Positions 20,470-31,141 of a stretch of DNA of 64,000 nt are shown here, one piece after another. The DNA is from Haberlea rhodopensis (lineage: Eukaryota; Streptophyta; Magnoliopsida; Lamiales; Gesneriaceae), in the NCBI GenBank assembly GCA_907163345.1, contig CAJQUN010000467.1:186001-250000 (forward strand), read 5' to 3'. The stretch's first letter is position 1, and each line of letters starts with the position of its first letter. A program made the position numbers and the translations under genes. The notes beneath the pieces were generated by a model that did not search any database, was not told the DNA's origin, and saw only the letters and a list, made by a program, of their open reading frames with translations.

Positions 20470-23129
20470 TGTAAGGCCCCGATGCTAATTAATCCGGATT
20501 AATGATGATTAAGCAAACCCGGATAATTAAAAGTATAGACTTTGAATTAAGGTGTCCCGACTACGATGAGTCAACAAACTAGTGGAACATGTTTTTAGTG
20601 CATGGGCATGTGCATGATCACATGGTACTTGGAGAACATATGCCACTAATTAATTTAACTCATGTTTAATACATGATTTTGGACCTTTAATCTTGCAAGA
20701 TAGTGATGCATTGACACATGGATTCCACCATGTATCAAATAAATTAAAAACATGCCAAATGGCATAGGAACCCACGCCCTTACCATGTAAATATTCAGAT
20801 TTGGGTTGCTTTATTTTACTAGCACTCTCTCTCTCTAATTCCTAAAAAAAAAAAAAAAATCCTCTTCCTTCTCTCATCCCCATTTTCGAAATTCAGCCTT
20901 TCTTTCACCCAAGATTCTTTTAAGTTTGTGAATGCATGTCACATGCAATCATAGAATTGAAGATGCTTGAGGTGGGAAGCTAGAAACCTCTAGAAATTGT
21001 GGGAGTGGAGGCTTGGATTGATCTTTGGTGGAAATTTTGGGTCTACAAGGGTATGAACCTGTTCTTATCTTTATTTAGTTGAATTTTGTTGATTTTGAGT
21101 CGAAAATTTAAGAAGAAGCATGAATGTGTTGAGGTCTTTTTGAAAAACAGAATCTGCACAAATTTGATGTTGCATGCAGTAGATGATTTCGAAATTTCGA
21201 TTTACTTAGTCTCGGAATCTGACTTTGAGCCTCAAACATAAGTTGTCGATATATGTGTTATCGTCCTGTGGTTAAAATTTGAGATGATTTGGACTTAACA
21301 TGAATGAGTTATGATGTTTTTACCACAAGGTGCACAATCTGGGACATGCATGTAGGCGGGTTGCACATGCAGTGTGTTCTTGGTAAATCTGGGCAAATTA
21401 TGCTACGATTTTGACCTTGGTGTCTGCATAAAAGTTGTAAAACTTTGAGTTATATTGCATTAGAAACTGGCCTCACATGATTTGGAGTTTAATTGTGCAA
21501 GATATGCACTTTTTCCTAGAACTGCTCACTCTGTCAAAACAGAGTGTATAAGTATTTTTAAAACTGCCATACTTTATTTTGCATGTGCCTTTAGATGAGC
21601 GAACTAGCTTCTGGACTTCAAATATGAACTGTAGTACTTTGGGGTTTCGTGATTGGCCAACTAGCCTCAAGTCATTTGGACATCATATGAATTTATTACG
21701 AAGTTTATACGAAAATGGGTCAGGCTGGAATTTGGTGAATTATCCTATTTTTCCAGCAGATTGTTCTTGGCCATTTTACCTAGGCATGAACGAATTTGAA
21801 GATGAGTTGAACTGATTAAATGCTCATTTTTGAGTTAGCTTTGAAAATAAATTGGACCCATGTGATTTTATTAAGTATCGAACAAGTTATGAGCCGATCT
21901 CTACGGTTGCGCAGGCTGAAATTTAGAGAATTGGTTTTGGGTCTAAGTTTGAGTTTTATTTTGATATGTTTAAGGCTAGTTGTGACATTATGTTGTATTT
22001 GGAACTGTTATGGCCAGGTTTATTAATCCTAAGATTGAGTCGAGGATCACTTGGTAATTAGCTAACGGTGTGATGTACGTTGAAATGAGTTGTATCATGA
22101 CGTCTGGCAAAGGCGTGTAATGATACTATTGTATGACCTTTTTGACATTACTTGATAAATCGAATTAATTGTCACTATATGATGTCTTATATGATTTGAT
22201 GGTTTGGATTTCATGATATGTGAGATTACTTGACATGGATTTATGTTCACATATGATTGCATGATATATTGAGTTGCATATGTCATTAATGCATAATGAT
22301 TCATGGGCATATCATATTGAGCTATCGTTTCCTTGATATCCATGATTTTGACTGAGTTGACTTACTCTGAGTGTCGGGTACGACGAGCATGGTGATGACA
22401 GGCAGTATAGGTAGTAACTGTAGTCACGTACAGGTGCGACCGGACCTAGACACGAGGGCTGGATGCAGTAACGTACATAGGATGAGTTTTTCCTAGCGCA
22501 ATGTACGTATACTGTCACCCTCTGCTCGAGCTTTGATGATTTGATGATACCTCCCTTTGGACTCCGATATTTGGTATCTTGAGATTCGATTCTTTGTATC
22601 CATTCATACATCGCATTCATACATGGTATGCATTGCATGATACTTTGTCATACTTGACATGATCTATTTATTTCTCGTACTGGGTTCTGACCCCCGTAGT
22701 GGGGCCTGTCATGTCTTTGTTGTATGGGCATGACAGGTGGTACAGGTGGACGTATTGCGGATGCTCGGGGTGAAGCATCGGTGAATACCAGAGCTCCTTG
22801 AGAGCGAGCTCAGGTTTATGTTTTATGTTTTGAGTCCCAGTAGTTGTTAGAATATTTTTAATTATGTTTTGAATTACAGGGGTATGCCCCGAGTATCTGT
22901 ATTTTAAGTATTCTACTACTGGTTGATTTATACTTGATATGGATGTTATGCTCAACGTGTTAAATTGGAAACTGGAATTACGTATTTTCAGTATCACTAT
23001 ATATGTATCAACTAAAAGCGAAAATTTTTTTAGGGCCATTTGTAAGACCTTTGAAATAAATCTTCCGCTGTTTACACAAATTAATCATTATGTGTTAATT
23101 AAACACCACATTAGGATCGGGCCCTCACA
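20470..23129 (+). repeat. 3' LTR of Gypsy-4 (about 2.66 kb)
   Basis: It begins TGTAAGGCCCCGATG and ends CGGGCCCTCACA, followed at once by the target duplication AATGC. It is nearly identical to the 5' LTR, with scattered substitutions and a few short indels. Confidence 0.92.
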
Positions 23130-23134
23130 AATGC

Positions 23135-23752
23135 ACTACTCGAATACTAAATGTTATTTTGGAATTTATATGACTAGGTTAATAGATTTCGGTGTTGATT
23201 CGAGGAGTACTCGGTAGATTAGCTTTGGTTATGAGGTACGTAGTCTGGCGAAGACGTGTAATGATGTTATTGTATGAGTTACATGTCATTAATTGATTTA
23301 TATGAGGTTTAATTGTCACTATGTGATTCTTATGTGACTATATGACATGTTGAGATACATTGTACTACATGATATGTTAATTACATGATATGTATATACT
23401 TTCACATGAGATTGCATGACATATTGAGTTGCATATGTCATATGATGCGTAGATGATTCACGAGCATATCATATTGATCTATCCACTTCTTTGATACCTT
23501 TGATGATGGTTGAGTTGATTTACTCCAAGTATCGGGCACGACGATGACATGCAGCTTAGCTAGCGACTGTAGTCACGCGCTTTGCTACCGAACCAAGACA
23601 CGAGGGATGACGAGTACAACACATGATGATTCTCCTAGCGCGAAGTGTGAGTGTTGTCACCCTCTGCTCAAGCTTGATATTGATTGACGATACCTTCATT
23701 TGGACTCCAATATTTGGTATCTTGAGATTCGATTCCTTGTACCCATTCATAC
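23135..23752 (+). repeat. Relic plus-strand gypsy LTR, right part
   Basis: It continues 13191-13420 once Gypsy-4 is removed. It is recognisably related to the Gypsy-4 LTR (for example GTCTGGCGAAGACGTGTAATGATG here and the matching region near 15050), but diverged. It stops at 23752, where the Gypsy-2 3' LTR starts. CATAC at 23748-23752 would be one copy of the Gypsy-2 target duplication. Confidence 0.72.
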
Positions 23753-25807
23753 TGTAAGGACCCTAGCTCCTTAAGTGCGGATTAAAGGCATAAATAGAGC
23801 TAACATGCATTATCAGAGTTTAATAGTTCGTGTTGAGACATTGAGCCTTAAGAATTACATGCCAAGTTAAGGACTATCAAATGGATTAATTACATTCTCA
23901 AACAAATGAATGTTATTCCCTATAGCTTTACACTACTCCTAGAGTAGATACTATACAAAATAATCCTGTCCTTCCTATCAAAAGCGTTCTTCACGAGCTC
24001 ACAGTCTCAACCAGCCTTAGCCCCTTTTATCATGCCAAAATGTACCTACAAGGACAACCCCCAAAACATGAGCATATAATAATCCATATCCAACACAATA
24101 TGAATATAAGGCGTAAATGCATAAACCAGAATATAACACTTCCTGTTTTTTCCCATGCATTTTAAACGCTCCCTTTTGGTTGTCCCAGTACCATAACTCA
24201 TGAGTATAATCAATAGATTATTTAATGGTTCACACATGTCATGACATAACACCATTACATTATCACCAATTACCAATCCGTAGTCTGTTCATCACAATGT
24301 ATTTTAATGCCCCTCGCTTCAAATATAAGCGGCATAGAATAACCTCGCTTCAATGGACATGCGGTACTCCCACCCCTCGCTTCACATTTTAGCGGCAAAT
24401 ATTCTTTCCTCGCCTCATATGATAACCTCGCTTCAATGTGACATGCGGTACTCCCACCCCTCGCTTCACATATAGCGGCACAAAATAAATAACGGCAAGC
24501 ATTAAAATCATCAAGGTGATAACCATGACTCATGGGATGTGTACCAATAATCATCATATGCATATACAATCATCATGCATAATTCAACATGTATTTGCAT
24601 CCACAATGCACAATTCCATATATACTCGCATCCACAATGCATAATCAATGAGTATAATAGATACATGTACCGTTGGGTGCCCGTACGTCTTCTACGTACC
24701 TTTCCAAAAGTGGGATTTGGTATGCCTTTACTTCCTTGGTTGCGTCGCCACCTGGGATGGTTCTACACAATCACACAACCCAATATTAGAAGCCAAATAA
24801 TAGCCAAATACCAAAAATTCAACAAAAAACATCATTTCCCACATTTCAGCAGCTGGCGATCGATCGCTGCATCGAGGCGATCGATCGCGAGCCTTACCGA
24901 TCGATCGCTTTGATGTAGCGATCGATCGCCTGACCTTTCTGCCTCGCGGCGATCGATCGCGCCATATATGGCCATCGATCGCCTGCCTTACATTTCGCCA
25001 CTGCCCTTCGGCGATCGATCGCTGCATTTGTAGCGATCGATCGCCACCTGCTGTGTGCGCGATTCTTCACCATTTTTGAGCATTTTCCAAGGTCTACCAC
25101 AAACACTTCAAACTCAAACATTCCAACAACTCAAATACCATCATAACTCACTAAAACCCACATGAAACACCTCAAAAATCATACCCCAACCACATACAAC
25201 ACATACCCAAAAACAACCCACATAAAAACCCAAAATGCTAACCCATTTCAAAACCAAACACCATTAAAACTTTAGGAAGGGTTTCATACCTATTGAGGAC
25301 TCCAAATCCTACCAATAATCTCACAAACAAAGGTTTTGTGAAGATTTCTCCTTCCTCCTTTGCCAAATTGCTAAAATGGGAAGAGGTTTAGGGTTGAGAA
25401 TGAAATTTGGGGATTTAAGAGTGAGGGTAAAGTGAATGTAAAGTGATGGGTAAAAGGTGGGATAATGGGTTATAAGGGTTAATTAAAATTGTACCCCAAA
25501 TATTAACATGATGCACAAAATACCCCAACATGGTATTTTAAAAGCATTTTACAAAAATGTACCAAACTCCCAATAAATTCATGTTTTCCAAATAATTAAC
25601 AACCAACATGGATAACCCATGCTAAAACCCAGTTTTCCCAACATGCACAACTTGCACCCTAAAATGCACCCCCGGGTCACGCCTACCATGTGACTAAGCA
25701 TTTCATCAAGATGATTAATTCCATCACATAAATCAATTATCACCATAATTAATCATATAAACATAATTAATGCCCAAATTGCAATTAATTTTTTCGGGGA
25801 TATCACA
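23753..25807 (-). repeat. 3' LTR of Gypsy-2 (2,055 bp)
   Basis: In plus coordinates it runs from TGTAAGGACCCTAG to GGGGATATCACA. It carries the TCGCT/AGCGG module (about 24315-24480), ATGCAT subrepeats (about 24575-24650), a GTACGT..ACGTAC inverted repeat (24683-24699), a conserved GCGTCGCCACCTGGGATGG block and the CGATCGATCG cluster. A minus-strand TTATAA near 25470 is a possible TATA element. The LTR is followed by the polypurine tract at 25808. Confidence 0.92.
24855..25045. repeat. CGATCGATCG palindrome cluster in Gypsy-2 3' LTR
   Basis: Eight sites in about 190 bases, nearly all GCGATCGATCGC, spaced about 20-35 bases apart. The cluster is shared almost base for base with the 5' LTR copy at 47651-47841. 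Confidence 0.92.
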
Positions 25808-25820
25808 ATACCCCCCCTAC
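25808..25820 (-). other. Polypurine tract of Gypsy-2
   Basis: The minus strand reads AGTAGGGGGGTAT directly before the LTR start TGTGATATCC. The pol stop codon TAA (25821-25823) touches it, and the hairpin GATTTCGAGGACGAAATC (25827-25844) lies just upstream. Confidence 0.88.
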
Positions 25821-26297
25821 TTATACGATTTCGTCCTCGAAATCGCATGCACCTACCCCAAAATGAAACCAAACATAAATAATACCAGAAAACAGTTCCG
25901 GGTAGTGCTGCACCATATGCCGCTCCGTCTCCCACGTAGCCTCCTCGACACCCCTGCGATCCCACTGAACCTTGACCATCACTTTGTTCCGAAGTCTGCG
26001 ATCAGCTCTATCCAGAATCCGAACTGGTCGTTCCTCATAGGATACATCAGAGTCTAACTGTACCTCAGATACATGGAACACATCCTGTATACCAGACAAA
26101 GAAGGTGGCAGGGCCAGTCGGTAAGCTAAGGTGCCAATGCGCTTCAAGATTTCGTATGGCCCAACATACCTCGGAGACAGTTTCCCGCGCATCCCAAATC
26201 GCACCACACCTCTGAAAGGTGAGATCTTCAAGACCTTATCTCCCAACTGAAATTCTAACGGTCGCCGTCGTTTATTAGCATAAGCCGCCTGTCTGTC
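25821..26297 (-). pseudogene. Gypsy-2 integrase C-terminus and chromodomain-like tail
   Basis: It continues the pol frame after a TAG at 26298-26300. It encodes the conserved region GDKV..KISPFRG and YVGPYEIL, then LPPSLSGIQDVFHVS. Next is a chromodomain-like block with VKVQWDRRGVEEATWE and YPELF, and the end DFEDEIV. Chromodomains in this lineage are thought to steer integration to heterochromatin. Compared with Gypsy-3 it lacks one codon after GDKV and about 17 codons after DVFHVS. Those differences are small in-frame losses. The last codons are encoded by the hairpin before the polypurine tract. Confidence 0.85.
25827..25844 (-). repeat. Hairpin upstream of Gypsy-2 polypurine tract
   Basis: GATTTCG and CGAAATC arms around AGGA, extended by one further C-G pair (8-bp arms at 25826-25845). 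It encodes the C-terminal residues DFEDEI in frame and sits a few bases before the polypurine tract. Confidence 0.85.
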
Positions 26298-27621
26298 CTA
26301 GGCTGTTTTCATTTTCTGCCTTATCACCTTTATCTTCTCTTCCATTTCCCAAACCAGTTCCGGTCCTCCGACCGATTTACGGTCCAAGTCATCCCAACAC
26401 AAGGGAGATCTACACCGTCTGCCATAAAGGGCCTCAAAAGGAGCCATCTGAATGCTTGCCTGGTAGCTATTATTATAAGAGAACTCTACCAAGGCCACTG
26501 AGTCCTGCCATGAAATATCGAACTCCAATATGCATGCCCTCAACATATCCTCGAGTGTTTGGATAGTACGCTCGGTCTGACCATCCGTCTGAGGATGATA
26601 AGCCGTGCTCAACCTAACTTCAGTTCCCAAAGCTGACTGAAGACCCTCCCAAAAATGAGATGTGGATCGTGGATCTCGATCCGACAGTATGGAAATGGGG
26701 ATCCCGTGCAATCTTACCACATCTCGAATATACAATTGAGCCATCCTCAAATAGGTGAAGGTCATGCTATAAGGAATGAAGTGAGCCACTTTGGTCAATC
26801 TGTCCACAATCACCCAAATGGCATCAAAACCCGAGGCACTCCTCGGCAAGTGAGTCACGAAGTCCATGGAAATGTGTTCCCACTTCCACTTTGGTATCTC
26901 CAAGCTTTTCAACTCGCCGCCAGGTCTCTGCCTCTCTGCCTTAACCTGCTGGCAGATCAAGCACCTCTTAACAAAAGCGAAGACATCACACTTCATTCTT
27001 TTCCACCAAAACTGATCACGTAGATCCTTATACATCTTCTTTCCACCCGGGTGGATACTAAGCCTGCTACAATGAGCTCGCTCCAAGATCCCTATACGCA
27101 ACTCCGGCGTACTCGGAACCACCCAACGGCTACCCAATCTCAAGGATCCGTCCTCGACCACTCTGAACTTCGATGGCTGACCAAGATGCAATAATGATAA
27201 CCATCTCTGAATCTCATCATCTGACTTCTGAGCTCTCCTGATATTCTCATAGATATCTGGCTTAGCTAATAAGGTCGATACATACACAGGTGATGTATCT
27301 ATGTCAAAATCATAGCCCAGATGGCAATAGGAAGTCATCATGGCTGACAAATGGATGACGTCCTCAGCAGTACTCCTCACTTTCCAGCTCAAGGCGTCTG
27401 CTGTCAAGTTAGCTTTCCCAGGATGGTACTCAATTTCACAATCATAATCCTTGAGTAAGTTCATCCATCTCCTCTGCCTCATATTCAGTTCTGTCTGGGT
27501 AAACAAGAACTTCAGGCTCTTATGGTCCGTGTAAATGGTAAACGACGTACCATACAAATAATGCCTCCAAATCTTCAGGGCGAAGATGATAGCCGCCAAT
27601 TCCAAGTCATGGACTGGATAT
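26298..27621 (-). pseudogene. Gypsy-2 RNase H C-terminus and integrase
   Basis: This resumes directly after the copia insertion with LELAAIIFALKIWRHYL, then YTDHKSLKFLFTQ of RNase H and the tether EYHPGKANLTADALS. The integrase follows. Its zinc finger has IHPGGKKMYKDL and CLICQQVKA. The acidic triad lies in MDFVTHLP, SDRDPRSTSHF and DGQTERTIQT. Integrase would join element DNA to the host chromosome. The frame is open for about 435 codons, then meets a TAG at 26298-26300 where a sense codon is expected. Target-duplication bases of the copia (27617-27621) are part of the gypsy sequence. Confidence 0.88.
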
Positions 27622-29112
27622 TGTTGGGATATGCCCTAAGACAAATCATTAGATGGTTGTTTTGACATACAATGTTTATGATTTTATGAATGGCAATTCA
27701 TTATTATATATTATTCTCTTAACTGTGCAATGTGAATTAATATATATTTTAATGTCCTTAGAATAATATTGTATTATTCTTAAAGATGTCCCTAGTCAAG
27801 TATTATCATGAATAGGGATAATGATAATACGTAGAGACTAGTATGTGTTGATCGATGAATTGTTCATTGATATGAGATATCAAATCAACATATGGGTACA
27901 TGTTAGAGAACGATGTACTGGACAGACCCACCATGAGAATGCAACATGGATAGTTATATGATCGTCATATGCAATTCTCATAGTGATAATAATGTATGTA
28001 ATCCTTACGACTTGTGATCATCAGAGATCCCAACATAAGGAGTTATGTATCTTGATATTGTCAAACGTTACCCGTAACAGGGTATACTATAAAGGCGACT
28101 ATTGGATACACTACGAATTATGTAGAGGGATGTTGACTGATCGAGATAGGATTTGTCCCTCCTATATAACAGGAGATGTGTTTGGCCCTTGATCAAGTGA
28201 GAACTAAAATGCATGGCCATGCTCGAATGAGTCGATATGAGATATCGAGCTTATTCGTTTATTCTAGTTCTACTTGGGGATCAAGAAATAAAGATTGGAT
28301 ATACGAGTATGACTATTCAATGACTCGTGTTCAATCTAAACACAAAGGACAAAGGGATTAAGTTACATGGTTAATATTATCACAAGTTCTAAAGGTTATG
28401 TCGAGTCATTGACATTCTTGTAATTTGGGTAGCCTCGATGTGTTGCTAGACACCGCTCCTTGCTTGTAACGTAAAATGAGATTTTTATGTCACTGCCAAT
28501 ATTACAAGATCCTATCGGGTCGCACAAAAGATTAAATCGATAAAGGGAATTAAATTCATTGGATGAATTAAATAATTAAGAAGAGTCTTAATTAATAATT
28601 ATAAGGATTAAATTAAAATCATGGGCTTAAGCCCATGAGGCTTTATGAAAGCCTTTAATTAATCATATATAATTTGTTAACAAGGTGTTTAATTGGATTA
28701 ACACATCATATCATAAAACTTAGCACCAAAGAAGCTCTCGGCCGCCGCACCATCTTGCTCTCGGCCTCTTCATAGCCGTGTGGTTCTTGGTGACTTTGTG
28801 CCATCATTTGATTGTGAATCAAGTGTGGTTTTTGGTTCCGGTTTAAGAACTTGTCTAGCAACTTGTTCTTAAACTATCCCCTTTTGTTCGATTTGATCGT
28901 GTGGTTACCGTGGAGGCAAAACTTGACAAGTTTTGCTAGTGACTCGAAGGAGACGTTGGACGTGGTGCTGCTCCGTGGAATCGGCTCAAACACGCTACAA
29001 GGGTGAGACTTTTGTAAATCCTTCATCCGATATGATAACCTTAGTATAGATCCGCGGTTTAGTAATCCAAAATTTTATTCCGCTGCGTTGTATGCTCTAA
29101 GGATTACTTACA
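27622..29112 (+). repeat. 5' LTR of copia element (1,491 bp)
   Basis: TG...CA termini. The TATA-like CCTATATAAC is at 28161-28170 and is conserved in the 3' LTR. The same family supplies the partial LTR at 1-506. Confidence 0.95.
28161..28170 (+). promoter_or_regulatory. Probable TATA box in copia 5' LTR
   Basis: CCTATATAAC in the middle of the LTR, between GTCCCT and AGGAG. The same sequence is at 42641-42650 in the 3' LTR. It would place transcription start near 28195. Motif evidence only. Confidence 0.55.
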
Positions 29113-29506
29113 GTGGTATCAGAGCCGTGTACAAGGCTCATATCGGATTTATGTGATTAAATTGTGTTAATCATATTAGAACTAATATTGCATGCTTTGA
29201 AACTGTATTTTCATATATGATATGGAATAAATCGAGTTTGTGAAAATCATCGTATAATATTATATATGATATAATTGACGGATCAAAATATGTGATAATT
29301 TGTGATCAAAACCGAGCCATTGGCTCACATAGAGCTCACAGCCGCCGCATGTTGCTAGGGTTTCGAACCCTTTGGCTCGTGCATGACCGCGCAGCCGCCG
29401 CAAAAGGGCTAGGGTTTCGAACCCTAGTCACCATGGCTCTCGGCCGCCGCCAACATGTAAGAAGGGTTTCGAACCCTCTTGGTTGGGAATGCATGGGCTC
29501 GGCCAC
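29113..29506 (+). other. Copia leader, first part: primer-binding site and telo-box repeats
   Basis: TGGTATCAGAGC at 29114-29125 is the tRNA-iMet primer-binding site. About 230 bases downstream, three units of about 53 bases each contain a GCCGCCGC stretch followed by AGGGTTTCGAACCCT (29355, 29409, 29463). The core TAGGGTTT is a plant telo-box. The leader is interrupted at 29506 by the Athila-like element and resumes at 36636. No gag frame is present here. Confidence 0.8.
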
Positions 29507-31055
29507 TGATGTGACTAGAAATAGACACATCTTTAGTGCTTAATTGTCTACGATTTGGTAGGTTTTGATGGATAAATTGATACGTATGCTACCTAATCGT
29601 ATATTTGTGTAATTATAGGTACAATCGAAGAAAACGAGCTAAAAATGATGTGTAAAGACCAAGAAGAGACATGGACATGACAAGGACTCAAAGTTGATCA
29701 AGAAAAAGGCAAAAATGTAATTTTGAAGGAGGAGATCGATTGCCACGAAGAGGAGATCGATCGCCTATGGACAGAAACATTTGCATCAAATTTGAAGAGT
29801 CAGCGATCGATCGCGAAGAAGTGGCGATCGATCGCCAAAGTCTACTGGAGCTCGGCGATCGATCGCCACTTTATAGCGATCGATCGCCTCAAGGGTTTTC
29901 CGAAAAAAATAATGCAGCGATCGATCGCCACATTCAAGGCGATCGATCGCCGAGGAGTCCGGAAATAAGGAAATTAGGTCTTTTACCATGTTTAAAAGGT
30001 TGTAACCTATTTTATCAGCCACCAACCCCCATAACTCGAGATTTTTTGAGTCTTAGGCATAGTTTTTCATACTCTTAGAATAATTTTAGATTTTAGATTA
30101 TAGATTAATTTGCTTTCAAGTTTTCTTCAAGAACAACGAAGAACGAGGACGGAATCGACAAGCCGGAATCGTGCTTCCTTTTAGTAACTCTTTCTTCTCT
30201 TATTAGTTTGATGTTTTTAGATTAATTTTGATTATTGTTAATCTAGTTATGAGTAGCTAAATACTTTTGTGATTCTCGGTTAAGGAAAACGATACATTGG
30301 ATGTTTACGATTCTTGTGAGATAAGTTTTGATTGTTGATTTGCATTGAGTATCAATTGTTTTTCTGATTGATTGTCATAATTGTTATGCATGATTGTTGG
30401 ATTGATCACCTAGCTATTGTTCATACAATTTAAAGCTAAATTAGATATCAAATACGGAATCGTTTGATCCCTCTAATTTACGAAGCAACTAAGATTGATT
30501 AAATTCCGTTTGTGAGTTTGTTAAATTCTTAGGGTAAACAATTGACTAGATTAAACATAGACGCTTGGATTATGTTGTTTAGCTTCATCGATCTCACTAG
30601 TTCATATGCTATCATCGATTTAAATCTTAATCGCTTGTATTTTGATTGATTGTGTGATAAGGGTTAAACTAGAACGCTTGGGCTACTTAACTAAACTTAA
30701 GGTGAGATAGGATTTTGATTATTGGATTAAACATCCACGATGAATATTCATATGGAAATTGAACCATTTGTGAAGATCGATGATCGAGATAGTAAACGCC
30801 AATTGTAAAGTTAACCGAAAACCGAGAATCGCACTTTTCTCATAAGTTAATTCATCTAGATAATTTTGCATATTAGTTTAATTTTGCATCGTAGTATTAT
30901 TACTTTGACTTCAAAACCCCTTTTTATTTTCGTTTGCATAAGCTAACACAAAGATATAACCTTCCTCGTGGGATCGATCCCTACTCACGCTACTACATTC
31001 ATTACTGTTATTAACTTGAGAGGGTTAATTTGGGCGTACGCGATAAACGCTACCA
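29507..31055 (+). repeat. 5' LTR of Athila-like element (1,549 bp)
   Basis: Starts TGATGTGACTAGAAATAG and ends AAACGCTACCA. It includes the CGATCGATCG cluster at 29731-29952. Short open frames across that cluster (repeated IDR residues) arise from the palindrome. Confidence 0.93.
29731..29952. repeat. CGATCGATCG palindrome cluster in Athila-like 5' LTR
   Basis: Eight sites in about 220 bases. The first two are GAGATCGATTGCC and GAGATCGATCGCC. The rest are GCGATCGATCGC types. The equivalent cluster in the 3' LTR is 35311-35532. Confidence 0.92.
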
Positions 31056-31060
31056 AATTT

Positions 31061-31078
31061 TGGCGTCGTTGCCGGGGA
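31061..31078 (+). other. Primer-binding site, tRNA-Asp type
   Basis: TGGCGTCGTTGCCGGGGA matches the complement of the plant tRNA-Asp 3' end (TGGCGCCGTTGCCGGGGA) with one mismatch. It lies five bases after the 5' LTR. Use of tRNA-Asp is typical of Athila elements and differs from the iMet primer of every other element here. Confidence 0.85.
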
Positions 31079-31141
31079 AGGCAATTACTTTTGTTTTAAC
31101 GTTGTTTTATTTATTTCGTTTTATACTACTGTGGTTTGTTG

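Larger units (their letters stand above)
13421..23129 (+). mobile_element. Gypsy-4: complete but coding-dead Ty3/gypsy element, TSD AATGC
   Basis: Two direct LTRs (13421-16075 and 20470-23129) flank a 4.4-kb interior with a tRNA-iMet primer-binding site and a polypurine tract at the expected ends. AATGC occurs immediately outside both ends (13416-13420 and 23130-23134), a perfect 5-bp target-site duplication. The LTRs differ at roughly fifty positions by eye (about 98 percent identity). The pol remnants inside are full of stops and indels. The element lies in an older related LTR. Confidence 0.93.
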
